Shown: piece after piece, positions 56,976-64,000 of the stretch
How the letters are laid out: each line of letters opens with the position of its first letter
How positions within the stretch are numbered: position 1 is the stretch's first letter
Origin: Candidatus Sabulitectum silens
Lineage (GTDB): Bacteria > Fermentibacterota > Fermentibacteria > Fermentibacterales > JCC-6
Reading direction: 5' to 3'
NCBI GenBank assembly: GCA_001875255.1
Contig: MJAN01000001.1
Span: 1-64,000 of the forward strand
DNA: 64,000 nucleotides
Program-made: the position numbers and the translations under genes
Notes under the pieces: model-generated
What the model saw: only the letters and a program-made list of their open reading frames with translations
What the model was told of the DNA's origin: nothing
Databases searched by the model: none

Positions 56976-57069
56976 AGCACCGTCTGGCAAACCGGGAGAG
57001 ATCCCGGGACGCAAAGCTACGGGTCCTAACCCGCACAGGGGATGCGGGAAGGATGGCCGGGCCGCCGTT
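56976..57069 (+). promoter_or_regulatory. Cyclic di-GMP-I (GEMM) riboswitch, first aptamer
   Basis: GGCAAACCGGGAGAGATCCC at 56986 followed by GGGACGCAAAGC, tACGGGTCC, a GC-rich hairpin with GATGCGGGAAGGA, and GGCCGGG: all in GEMM-I order. The 32 bases 56986-57017 are identical to those of the second copy. Confidence 0.92.
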
Positions 57070-57155
57070 TGATAATGGCAAACCGGGAGAGATCCCGGGA
57101 CGCAAAGCCTACGGGTCCCAGCCCCTCCGGGGGAAGGACGGCCGGGTTACCTGAC
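57070..57155 (+). promoter_or_regulatory. Cyclic di-GMP-I (GEMM) riboswitch, second aptamer
   Basis: ATGGCAAACC... GGGACGCAAAGCC, tACGGGTCCC, a CCCCTCCGGGGG-type hairpin, AGGACGGCCGGGTTACC. It follows the first aptamer after about ten bases. A tandem arrangement gives steeper or more sensitive response to c-di-GMP. Confidence 0.93.
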
Positions 57156-57156
57156 G

Positions 57157-57174
57157 CCCCGTCCAAGGACGGGG
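57157..57174 (+). promoter_or_regulatory. Expression-platform hairpin
   Basis: CCCCGTCC-AA-GGACGGGG lies between the second aptamer and GGAGG at 57179-57183. Its position suggests control of ribosome access or transcription by the riboswitch pair. Confidence 0.55.
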
Positions 57175-57190
57175 GATTGGAGGTGCTCGC

Positions 57191-57460
57191 ATGTGGAAGA
57201 TCATAGTGCTTACGGCACTGCTTCTTCCGACGGTTCTGCTGGCTTCGGTCACGGAGACAGCCATTCCGTCCACCACCGAGGCCTATCTGGCAGCCGCCGA
57301 TAGTGCCATGGAGGATGGAGACTTTGGTGCTGCGCTTCTTCTTTACGAGGAAGCAGTTGAGAGAGATCCCCACTCTCAGGTTGCCCTCGCTGGAAGGCTT
57401 ATAGCCTTCTCGAGAAGCAGAGGCTCCGGGTCAGCCATCGCGGTGGCCGGTATGAACTGA
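57191..57460 (+). CDS. Small exported TPR-like protein under c-di-GMP riboswitches
   Basis: ATG 7 bases behind GGAGG. MWKIIVLTALLLPTVLLASV is a signal peptide. The rest, AYLAAADSAMEDGDFGAALLLYEEAVERDPHSQVALAGRLIAFSR, is one TPR hairpin and part of another. It stops at 57460 after SAIAVAGMN, only 89 residues, so it may be truncated by error or be a genuine one-repeat protein. First gene after the tandem riboswitch and before the polysaccharide genes. May act in assembly of the export complex. Confidence 0.6.
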   Translation: MWKIIVLTALLLPTVLLASVTETAIPSTTEAYLAAADSAMEDGDFGAALLLYEEAVERDPHSQVALAGRLIAFSRSRGSGSAIAVAGMN

Positions 57461-57465
57461 GCTGA

Positions 57466-57508
57466 AGGTCCCGGCGGAAGGGTCCTTGCGGCCCCTTCGC
57501 CGGGACCT
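57466..57508 (+). terminator. Long hairpin between small TPR gene and polysaccharide genes
   Basis: AGGTCCCGGCGGAAGGG pairs with CCCTTCGCCGGGACCT (16 bp, one bulged G). No T-tract follows, so it may lower rather than end transcription, or protect the upstream mRNA end. Confidence 0.55.
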
Positions 57509-57538
57509 GAGCCAATCGAGGAAAACGGATGTAATCAG

Positions 57539-59002
57539 TTGATCTCAAGCAATGTCCGGGCAATGAACACGGGACCCGAGCCCTACAGCCCTTCAAAGTA
57601 CACATGGTTCATCATACTGGCCACCGCCGGAGTCTATCTCTATCTGATGAACTATCAGGTCTGGTATCTCCGTTATGCTCTGTTGGGGTCTGTACTGCTT
57701 CTCGCAGCCGGCGTTCTGTTCACCGGTGTAAAGCAATGGGTCCTGGCACTGCCGGTGCTTGTGACCTTCGGCGGTGTCTCCTTCAGCCACGGTCCCTTTT
57801 TTCTTTCCCTTACCACCGTCGGGATCGTAGCCGCAGCCGGCGTATACTTCGTAAACAGGCTGAACGGTTTCGGGGAAAGGGTCGATTTCCCCCTTCCGGT
57901 TAAACTGGTTGCTCTGGCATACCTTGCTCAGCTGGCTTCCATTTTCGCCACCCTATACCTCCACGACAGCCCCCCCTGGAATGTGCTAAGAGAGGGGCAC
58001 AAGATCTTCATCGGAGCTCTGTTGCTTCCCCTTGTGTATGACTGGTACGGCAGGGGGATATGGCTTTCCAGGATGCTTAAGGTGCTCACCCTCATGCTTC
58101 TTGCAATGTCTGTTTACGGTCTGTATCAGTATTCATCGGGAAACCTCAATCGTCTGGGGGAGCTGTCCTCCGGATTCGATATAGTAGGAAGGGTTTACTC
58201 GACGATAGATGGCGGACCCAACGCCTATTCCGGTGTTCTCGAGCTGCTGGTCCCAACCGTTCTTGCCGCCATGTTCCACTTCAGGAGCAGGCTGTGGAAG
58301 GCTGTTGCCTTCTCCACGGTGATCCTTGGGGTGCTTAACACGATGTATACCTACTCCCGGGGAGGTTTCCTCACTGTTTCAGGGGCATGTCTGCTCTACC
58401 TTATCTACAGGTTCAGAAGGAAAATATGGATACCGGTGGTCTCGCTGCTCCTCTTCGTGGGTTTCGTGGTGGCCAACGCGGAAGACTTCCACAGACAGCT
58501 TACAATGTTCAGCGATATGAGGTCGCTGATGCTTGATACCAGCCTTCTTCACCGCTACACTTCTTATAAGGGCTACCTTGAGGAGATGATGGTGAACCCT
58601 CTGGAGGGAACCGGCTGGGGCGGCAGGGAGTTTTATCATGGTAGGACAGCTCTCTACGGATTCTGGGAAGTGCGCCACGAAGACAGCGTGAACAAGCTTG
58701 AGGGTTTCGGAGGTTTGAACTCCCTTGTTCTTGAGATGCCTTTGAAAGGTGGAGGATTTTCCGCTTTATCACTTCTTCTCCTGATGGCTGCACTGGGGGT
58801 TACGGCCATGAAGATCCTCCGTTCAGGCGCGGAATCCTCCACCGGGTTCGGGCTTCTGTGTGGCGTGGCGGGTTTTTCCCTTCACCAGGTTTTCGACAAT
58901 CTTATTCCCTGGCCCCAGACGGGAGCCTTCTTCTGGATCGTGTTCGCCCTTCTCACTGCAATGGCCTATCCTTGTTGCGTGAAGAAGAAGGATTCACTAT
59001 AG
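57539..59002 (+). CDS. O-antigen ligase/polymerase family membrane protein
   Basis: Intact, 487 residues with about eleven hydrophobic helices. The large loop typical of the Wzy_C family contains LLHRYTSYKGYLEEMMVNPLEGTGWGGREF and HEDSVNKLEGFGGLNSLVLEMPLKGG, with NTMYTYSRGGFLTVSGACL before it; the Arg/Gly-rich and xGxGxxG patterns fit WaaL/Wzy. Start TTG at 57539 or ATG at 57563 (neither has a strong ribosome site). It would polymerise or ligate the polysaccharide whose export proteins follow. Confidence 0.82.
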   Translation: MISSNVRAMNTGPEPYSPSKYTWFIILATAGVYLYLMNYQVWYLRYALLGSVLLLAAGVLFTGVKQWVLALPVLVTFGGVSFSHGPFFLSLTTVGIVAAAGVYFVNRLNGFGERVDFPLPVKLVALAYLAQLASIFATLYLHDSPPWNVLREGHKIFIGALLLPLVYDWYGRGIWLSRMLKVLTLMLLAMSVYGLYQYSSGNLNRLGELSSGFDIVGRVYSTIDGGPNAYSGVLELLVPTVLAAMFHFRSRLWKAVAFSTVILGVLNTMYTYSRGGFLTVSGACLLYLIYRFRRKIWIPVVSLLLFVGFVVANAEDFHRQLTMFSDMRSLMLDTSLLHRYTSYKGYLEEMMVNPLEGTGWGGREFYHGRTALYGFWEVRHEDSVNKLEGFGGLNSLVLEMPLKGGGFSALSLLLLMAALGVTAMKILRSGAESSTGFGLLCGVAGFSLHQVFDNLIPWPQTGAFFWIVFALLTAMAYPCCVKKKDSL

Positions 59003-59012
59003 ATTTCGGATA

Positions 59013-60170
59013 TTGTTTCTATTAGAGGGGTCGATCCTGATTACTTTCTTTCAGTGCCTGTTCTGGGTTTCCCTGGGCCTTATTCTTCTTCCCATGGTGT
59101 TTTACCCGGCTTTCATGCTGCTTCTCGGAGTGCTGTCCAGAAAGAGAAAGCACCGGTCTTTCGATGAGTACCCCTTCGTCAGTGTCATGGTTGCCGCCAG
59201 GAATGAAGAGAAGTGCATAGGAACCAGGATCGAAAATCTCCTCCAGCAGGATTATCCGGCGGACCGGTTCGAGGTCCTGGTGGCCTCCGACGTGTCCACC
59301 GATTCCACCGATGCCATCATTAAGGCTTTCGAGGATCCTAAGGTGCGGTTCTACAGGTCCGAGGAGAGGCTGGGAAAATCCGCCCTCATGGTGAAACTGT
59401 CACGGCTCGCCAGGGGTGAGATACTGGTATTCACCGACGCTAACACCCAGTTCAGGGCAAACACTGTAAGGGCCCTGGTGGAACCCTTCGCCGACCCCGC
59501 TGTGGGTTGTGTGGACGGATCGAAGCAGAACAGCCTGAACAACATCACCTGTGAATCGGTGTACTGGCGCTACGAACAAATGCTGAAAGCCCTTGGAAGC
59601 CGCCTCGGAGCGGTTCTCGGGGCCACTGGAGCCGTTTTCGCAGTGCGAAAATCCCTTTATACGCCGGGAGATCCCTCCCGGGCCGACGACTTCGAGACCG
59701 CGGTAACCACTCGAATAAAGGGGCACCTCTGTGTTTACAATTCCGAGGCCGTTGCCGCGGAACCCACCCCCGACAACTCCAGCCAGTATCACCGTCTGGT
59801 CCGAATAGTGAGCTGGATGATGGGCTCCGCCTTCACCCTTCTCTGGAGAGCCCTTAAAGCGGGAAGGGTGGGCCTGGTTCTGCAGCTTCTCATTCACAAG
59901 GTGTTAAGGTGGAACATGGGGTTCTTTGCCATTACCGCCACCATTGCCGGGATTGCCCTGGGATTTTTTCATTCCTTCACGAACTGGCTGTTCATCAGCG
60001 TTCTGGTTTTCAACCTTCTGGCCCTTGCCGGGAAGCTCATGAAGGGCAGCATGCCTTCGGTTCTGAAGCTTCCTTTTTTCTTCTGGCTGATGTGCATTGC
60101 TTCACTGAAGGGTGTTCACAAAGCCGTTACCGCCCGATCGGCGGCGATCTGGGATCATAGTGCCAGGTAG
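59013..60170 (+). CDS. Processive family-2 glycosyltransferase, membrane-bound
   Basis: Intact, about 385 residues. An N-terminal helix (FWVSLGLILLPMVFYPAFMLLLG), then the GT2 domain: FVSVMVAARNEEKCIGTRIENLL, VLVASDVSTDSTDAII, ILVFTDANTQFRANTVRAL (DxD-like TDAN), GATGAVFAVRKSLY, SRADDFETAVTTRIKGH and the acceptor motif QYHRLVRI in place of QxxRW. Four C-terminal helices. Similar to poly-GlcNAc or hyaluronan-type synthases. Start TTG 59013 lacks a ribosome site; CTG at 59037 has GAGGGG in front. Ten bases behind the ligase gene. Confidence 0.85.
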   Translation: MFLLEGSILITFFQCLFWVSLGLILLPMVFYPAFMLLLGVLSRKRKHRSFDEYPFVSVMVAARNEEKCIGTRIENLLQQDYPADRFEVLVASDVSTDSTDAIIKAFEDPKVRFYRSEERLGKSALMVKLSRLARGEILVFTDANTQFRANTVRALVEPFADPAVGCVDGSKQNSLNNITCESVYWRYEQMLKALGSRLGAVLGATGAVFAVRKSLYTPGDPSRADDFETAVTTRIKGHLCVYNSEAVAAEPTPDNSSQYHRLVRIVSWMMGSAFTLLWRALKAGRVGLVLQLLIHKVLRWNMGFFAITATIAGIALGFFHSFTNWLFISVLVFNLLALAGKLMKGSMPSVLKLPFFFWLMCIASLKGVHKAVTARSAAIWDHSAR

Positions 60171-60194
60171 GCCGAGCAACCTAAGGAGGTTTTC

Positions 60195-61420
60195 TTGATA
60201 CCCATCGGAATCATAGCCGCTGTTTTGTTTTCCAATGTACCCTCGGTTTCCGGGAGCGATATTCCCATTGTCCAGACAGAGTACAACGGCATAACATCAG
60301 CAGACTACTTCGATCCTGAAGAGTATCAGGTCGGTTTCGGTGACCAGATATGGATTTCCTTCCCCGGCGGCGTTCCCTTCGCCAGGTCTGAAGAATCCGT
60401 TTCCACAATCGTTCTTCCGGTGGGTCTCGACGGCATACTGAGTGTGCCCGGAATGCCCCCTATAAGCGTATCCGGCCTGAACCTGTCCGATCTTCAGATT
60501 ATCATAGAGAACATGGTGAGAGGCAACTACGGCAGCTTCGCTGTCACATCCGGCCTGGCAAGGTCCGCCAGTTTCGAAATACCCGTGACCGGTCAGGTAA
60601 GGCAACCTGGCATCACAGCGGTTAACGGCCTCACAAGGCTTAGCGAAGTGATATACGAAGCCGGCGGCGCCACCGCCACCGCCGCCATGTCCAACATTCT
60701 CGTGGTGCATTCCAATGGAGATTCCTCATACTACGACCTGAACGCTTTTACCCTCCATGGGGATATGGCTTCGAACCCCCTCATGAGAAGGAACACAAGG
60801 GTGCATGTATTCCCATCGGAGTCCACCATAATCCTCGAGGGCGCCTCTCATCATTATCCGAGGGAACTCCCCAGGAGGTTCAGCAGCCTTCTTCTATGCT
60901 GGATTCACAAAGGATGGTGATCGAGTACATTCCTGAAGAAACCCCGGGGGAAGCCCTTCGAAGGATCGGCGGCGCATCGGAGGCGGCCAATGTTTCCGGC
61001 TGTTTCGTTCAGCGGCCAACCGATTCCGGTCATGGGTTCGAGGTGCTACCCTTCGATCTTGGCCGGAGTTCCGAAACCTTTTTCCTGGCTCCCGGGGACA
61101 GAATAATCGTTCCCTTCGCGGAAAGGTTCATAAATGTTGTCGGAGAGGTCAGGTCCTCAGCTCCGGTGGCGTACTCCCCGGGGATGACAGTTAACTACTA
61201 TATAGGCATGGCCGGCGGCTTCCTGCAGACCGCCAGGCGGAACTCGATCAGACTTGTCAGTCCCGACGGCGAAAGCGTAGAGGCCGAACTAACCACCATT
61301 GTGCCCCAGGGTACCACGGTGGAGGTTCCCAGGGTGGCGGTGTATTTCTGGCAGGAATACCTCACGATCCTCACCGGAGTCGCCACTGTAGTTATCTCTT
61401 ACCAGAGTCTGTTTCAATAG
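60195..61420 (+). CDS. Polysaccharide export protein with SLBB domains (Wza-like; frameshifted)
   Basis: TTG start behind AAGGAGGTTTTC. Signal peptide IPIGIIAAVLFSNVPSVSGS. YQVGFGDQIWISFPGG is the Poly_export entry motif (YxxGxGD), followed by LPVGLDGILSVPGMPPISVSG and SLBB domains (FEIPVTGQVRQPGITAVNGLTRLSEVIYEAGG; INVVGEVRSSAPVAYSPGMTVNYYIGMAGGF). One shift near 60855. A C-terminal hydrophobic segment (YLTILTGVATVVISY) ends the protein; about 408 residues. Forms the outer-membrane exit of the polysaccharide. Confidence 0.88.
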
Positions 61421-61428
61421 GGGATCTT

Positions 61429-62657
61429 ATGAGAAATACGCCGGACAGTTTTCTGTACACAATCCTGAAGAACAGGAAGTTCATACTCAAAGCCCTGCTC
61501 CTGGTCATGGCGATCACCGTCGGGGTTACGTTCCTGCTGCCAAAGAAATACACGGTGAAAACGGTCATACTGCCCCCGGAGGAACCGGCTTCACCGGGTC
61601 TGAACATTGGCGGGTTGTCCGTGGGCGAGTTCGCCGGCTTCTTCAGTGGAGGAATGGGGTATTCCCTTCCTCTGATGACCACCCTTTCCGATGTCTACGC
61701 GAAAATACTCAACAGCCGAACCCTTATAGACAATGTGATAATCAGCACGGGGTATGCTGACACCGTGGGCATAAACGAAAAGCATCCCGATAATCCTGAA
61801 GTGGCCATGTTCCTGGCCAGACGCCATTTCAGCAAGAACTACAGCGCAAACGTGGGCTCATCGGGGTTCATTGAGATCGAGGTGACCACCGGTGATCCTT
61901 ACTACTCAGTGAGTGTTTCCGAAAGGGTGGTCTTCCTCCTCGACAGCATCAACACCGATATAACCCTGACCCGCTACAGGGAGAGCCGGCAGATCACCGA
62001 GAACCAGCTTCAGGTTTCCAGGGCCGCCCTGGAGAGAACCACCGCAAGCCTCGTAGGTTTCGAGGAGGAATACGGTTCCATCATGCCCGAGGAGGAGATC
62101 ATCGAACTCATGGGCGTAATGGCTGAAATGAAGGCAGGTACATTGAGACCACCCTCATGGCCAATGCAATACGCAACGGCATCAGGTATGGAACCACCGC
62201 CCAGATCCTGGAACTGGAAACCGAGGCACGGGCACTGAGCCAGGCCATAACCATGATTGAAACCGGTTCCGACGAATACTCCGACCTGAACATGGGCCCC
62301 GGCATAAGCCAGCTTCCCCCGGCGGTAATCGAGTACGCAAGGCTGAGGACCGATTTCGAAATGCACCTGAAGATGGCCGCCGCCCTTGAGCTGCAGGTTG
62401 AACAGGCACTGATTCAGGAGGAGAACATCAAAAGCTCCATCAGGCTCCTGGATCCTCCAAGGCATCCCGGCTGGAAGAGCAAGCCCAAGAAGCTCTACAT
62501 CTGGATAGAGGTATTCCTTGCGGCATCGATCCTGCTCGGCGTTTTCATCTTTTCCAGGGAGAAGATGCTTGCCCTTAAGGAAGAGAAGCCTGAAGTCTGG
62601 GCGAAATGGGATGAGATGTTCAGGGATATCCGGGGAGATTTCAAAAGGAAGAAGTGA
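61429..62657 (+). CDS. Wzz/chain-length determinant-like inner-membrane protein (frameshifted)
   Basis: Two terminal membrane helices (ILKALLLVMAITVGVTFLLP near residue 20; IWIEVFLAASILLGVFIFS near the end) enclose a periplasmic region with long helices (ITENQLQVSRAALERTTASLVGFEEEYG; ILELETEARALSQAITMIE; FEMHLKMAAALELQVEQAL) and the pre-helix motif IRLLDPPRHPGWKSKPKK, the Pro-rich signature of Wzz. No tyrosine-kinase domain. Shift near 62135. About 410 residues. Works with the SLBB protein to set chain length and export. Confidence 0.87.
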
Positions 62658-62663
62658 TTCACC

Positions 62664-63919
62664 TCACCGGATCACTTCAACCCCCATCCTTTCCGCTATC
62701 ACAGCGGGAAGCCTTATGCCGCCGTCCTCCAGTTGATTATTCTCAACAATGGAGCTGATCAGCCGGGGAAGGGCAAGCCCGGACCCGTTGAGCGTGTGGA
62801 GATAACGGGGTTTTCCGCCGGATGCGGGACGGAACTTCATTGATCCCCTCCTTGCCTGAAAATCCCTGAAGTTGGAAATGGATGAAACCTCCAGCCACTT
62901 TTCCTGTCCCGCGGACCATATTTCGATGTCAAAGCACCGCGCCGCGGCGAAGCTCAGGTCTCCGGTTGCCAGAAGTAGCACCCGGTAGGGGATGTTCAGC
63001 TCCCTGAGCATACCGGTGACATGATCCACCATTTCCCCCTGGGCATGGTCGGACCTTTCCGGGTGTTCCAGCCTTACCATTTCAACTTTTTCGAACTGAT
63101 GAACCCTGTTCAGGCCCCTGGTATCCTTGCCGTAGCTTCCCGCTTCACGCCTGAAGCAGGGGGTGTAGCCGCAGAGCATCACCGGAAGTTGGGATTCTTC
63201 CAGTGTACGGTCCCTGTAGATATTGGTCAGGGGGACCTCACCGGTGGGAATGAGGTAGAGGCCGTCCCGCTGAATTTCATACATGTCATCGGCCATTTTG
63301 GGAATTTGCGCCGTGGCCGTCATGGAATCCCCATTGGCCAGGAATGGCGACCAGACTTCCTCTATGCCCCGCTGGGTGTGGTAGTCCAGCATCCAGTTGA
63401 TGAGGGTTCTCTGAAGCCGGGCTGCCCAGCCCCGGAAGAGTATGAAGTTCGATCCTGCTATCTTCCCGGCTTCCGCCGGGTCGTAAACACCCTTCATCAG
63501 TTCCCAGTGGGGTCTGGGCTGGAAGGTGAACCTGGGGATGGTTCCCTGCCTGTCCACCTCAAGGTTGTTTTCCTCACCGCCCCGGGGCACGTCATGGTCG
63601 GGTATGTTGGGAAATCCCATTTCGAGCCGGTCCAGCATACCGTCTATTCCGGAGAGCTCTTTTTCAAGGGAGGACAGTTTCTCACCGGTGGCGCGGCTTT
63701 TCTCCATCTCCTCTTCGGCGGACCTCCGCTCTTCTTTTTCAAGGCAACGGCCTTGCTGAGGGCATTCCTTTCGCTTCGGAGTTCCTCTATGGAGAGCATC
63801 AGGGTTCGCCTTTTGCTGTCGGCTTCAACCCAGGCTTTATAGTCGGTTTTCTCGTTCTTGTCGGCGATGGCCGCTGTTACCAGTTCAGGCTCGTTCCTGA
63901 GTATTTTTCTGTCAAGCAT
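62664..63919 (-). CDS. serS: Seryl-tRNA synthetase (frameshifted)
   Basis: N-terminal coiled-coil arm (MLDRKILRNEPELVTAAIADK, RSERNALSKAVALKKK), then after a shift near 63715 the catalytic core: VYDPAEAGKIAGSNFILFRG, PTGEVPLTNIYRD, motif 2 PCFRREAGSYGKDTRGLNRVHQFEKVE, LEVSSISNFRDFQARR and motif 3 LNGSGLALPRLI. About 418 residues, the usual size. Aminoacylates tRNA-Ser, of which one gene lies at 11.3 kb. The gene faces the Wzz-like gene tail to tail. Confidence 0.95.
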
Positions 63920-64000
63920 TTCTGCCCCTCCGGCTTCCTTTAGAAAATATGAGGGAGGAATATAAGCAGGCCGGTGGCCGCAGCGGCAATGGAAGCTGCC

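Noticed and set aside
3079..63919. Programmed ribosomal frameshifting as cause of the many split genes
   Set aside because: No common slippery heptamer, and even the tRNA has a missing base; sequencing error explains all cases.

Overview
The window looks like a piece of chromosome from an uncultured Gram-negative bacterium of the FCB-type candidate phyla, with the Fermentibacteria/Eisenbacteria/Cloacimonadota style of gene content as the nearest match I can suggest. The evidence is a set of secreted proteins that end in a FlgD/T9SS-like sorting domain (SxSPNP...DLxGR...GxY), outer-membrane-type proteins and lipoproteins, an export-type polysaccharide locus, a biotin-dependent sodium-pumping decarboxylase with methylmalonyl-CoA genes, an aldehyde:ferredoxin oxidoreductase, and no respiratory or phage genes. 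The taxonomic assignment is inference. I see no integrase, transposase or CRISPR array.

A caution on sequence quality: more than half of the recognisable genes, housekeeping genes included (serS, metF, metH, murI, prs), are split by single-base frameshifts, often in G, C or A runs. The only tRNA (Ser, CGA) lacks one base in the 3' side of its anticodon stem-loop. I therefore treat nearly all breaks as uncorrected long-read errors and annotate whole genes across them.

Layout. 1-1.2 kb: end of a membrane iron-sulfur protein of the NapH/CcoG type with a Pro-Glu repeat arm. 1.2-9.7 kb (minus strand): a T9SS-sorted protein, a citD-citE fusion, and the most striking locus of the window: five consecutive genes for ferredoxins that carry signal peptides or lipoboxes, followed by a probable outer-membrane beta-barrel and a DsbD/CcdA-like membrane protein. 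This looks like an extracytoplasmic iron-sulfur electron path. 9.7-20.7 kb: secreted beta-propeller, endonuclease III-like glycosylase, tRNA-Ser, rubrerythrin, tandem lipoproteins, phosphotransferase, murI, GHMP kinase, AOR with its ferredoxin subunit, sulfotransferase, YgjP-like metalloprotease. 20.7-23.8 kb: M28 peptidase, adhesin-like protein, SpoU-type rRNA methyltransferase. 23.8-30.2 kb: sugar epimerase, then sodium-pump decarboxylase subunits, methylmalonyl-CoA epimerase, MeaB and the B12-binding mutase subunit. 30.2-42.6 kb: divergent PRPP synthetase, NUDIX hydrolase, thioredoxin lipoprotein, hybrid histidine kinase, legumain-like peptidase, glycosyltransferase, beta-propeller, ABC exporter. 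42.6-48.9 kb: two DnaA boxes, methionine branch (metH, its separate activation protein, metF), a promoter-driven structured RNA, and the UPF0280/DUF39 homocysteine genes. 48.9-52.7 kb: a cobalamin riboswitch driving a BtuG-like surface propeller and a second surface protein, then an alkyltransferase-like protein and a PatB-type lyase. 52.7-57 kb: secreted proteins, ElbB, PHP phosphatase. 57-62.7 kb: two tandem cyclic di-GMP riboswitches before an exopolysaccharide locus (ligase/polymerase, GT2, export, chain length). 62.7-63.9 kb: serS.

Together the genes suggest a fermenting anaerobe that oxidises aldehydes and decarboxylates methylmalonyl-CoA with sodium export, depends on B12 (MetH, mutase) and probably scavenges it through riboswitch-controlled surface proteins, decorates its surface with sorted proteins and polysaccharide, and moves electrons outside the cytoplasm with ferredoxin-type proteins.
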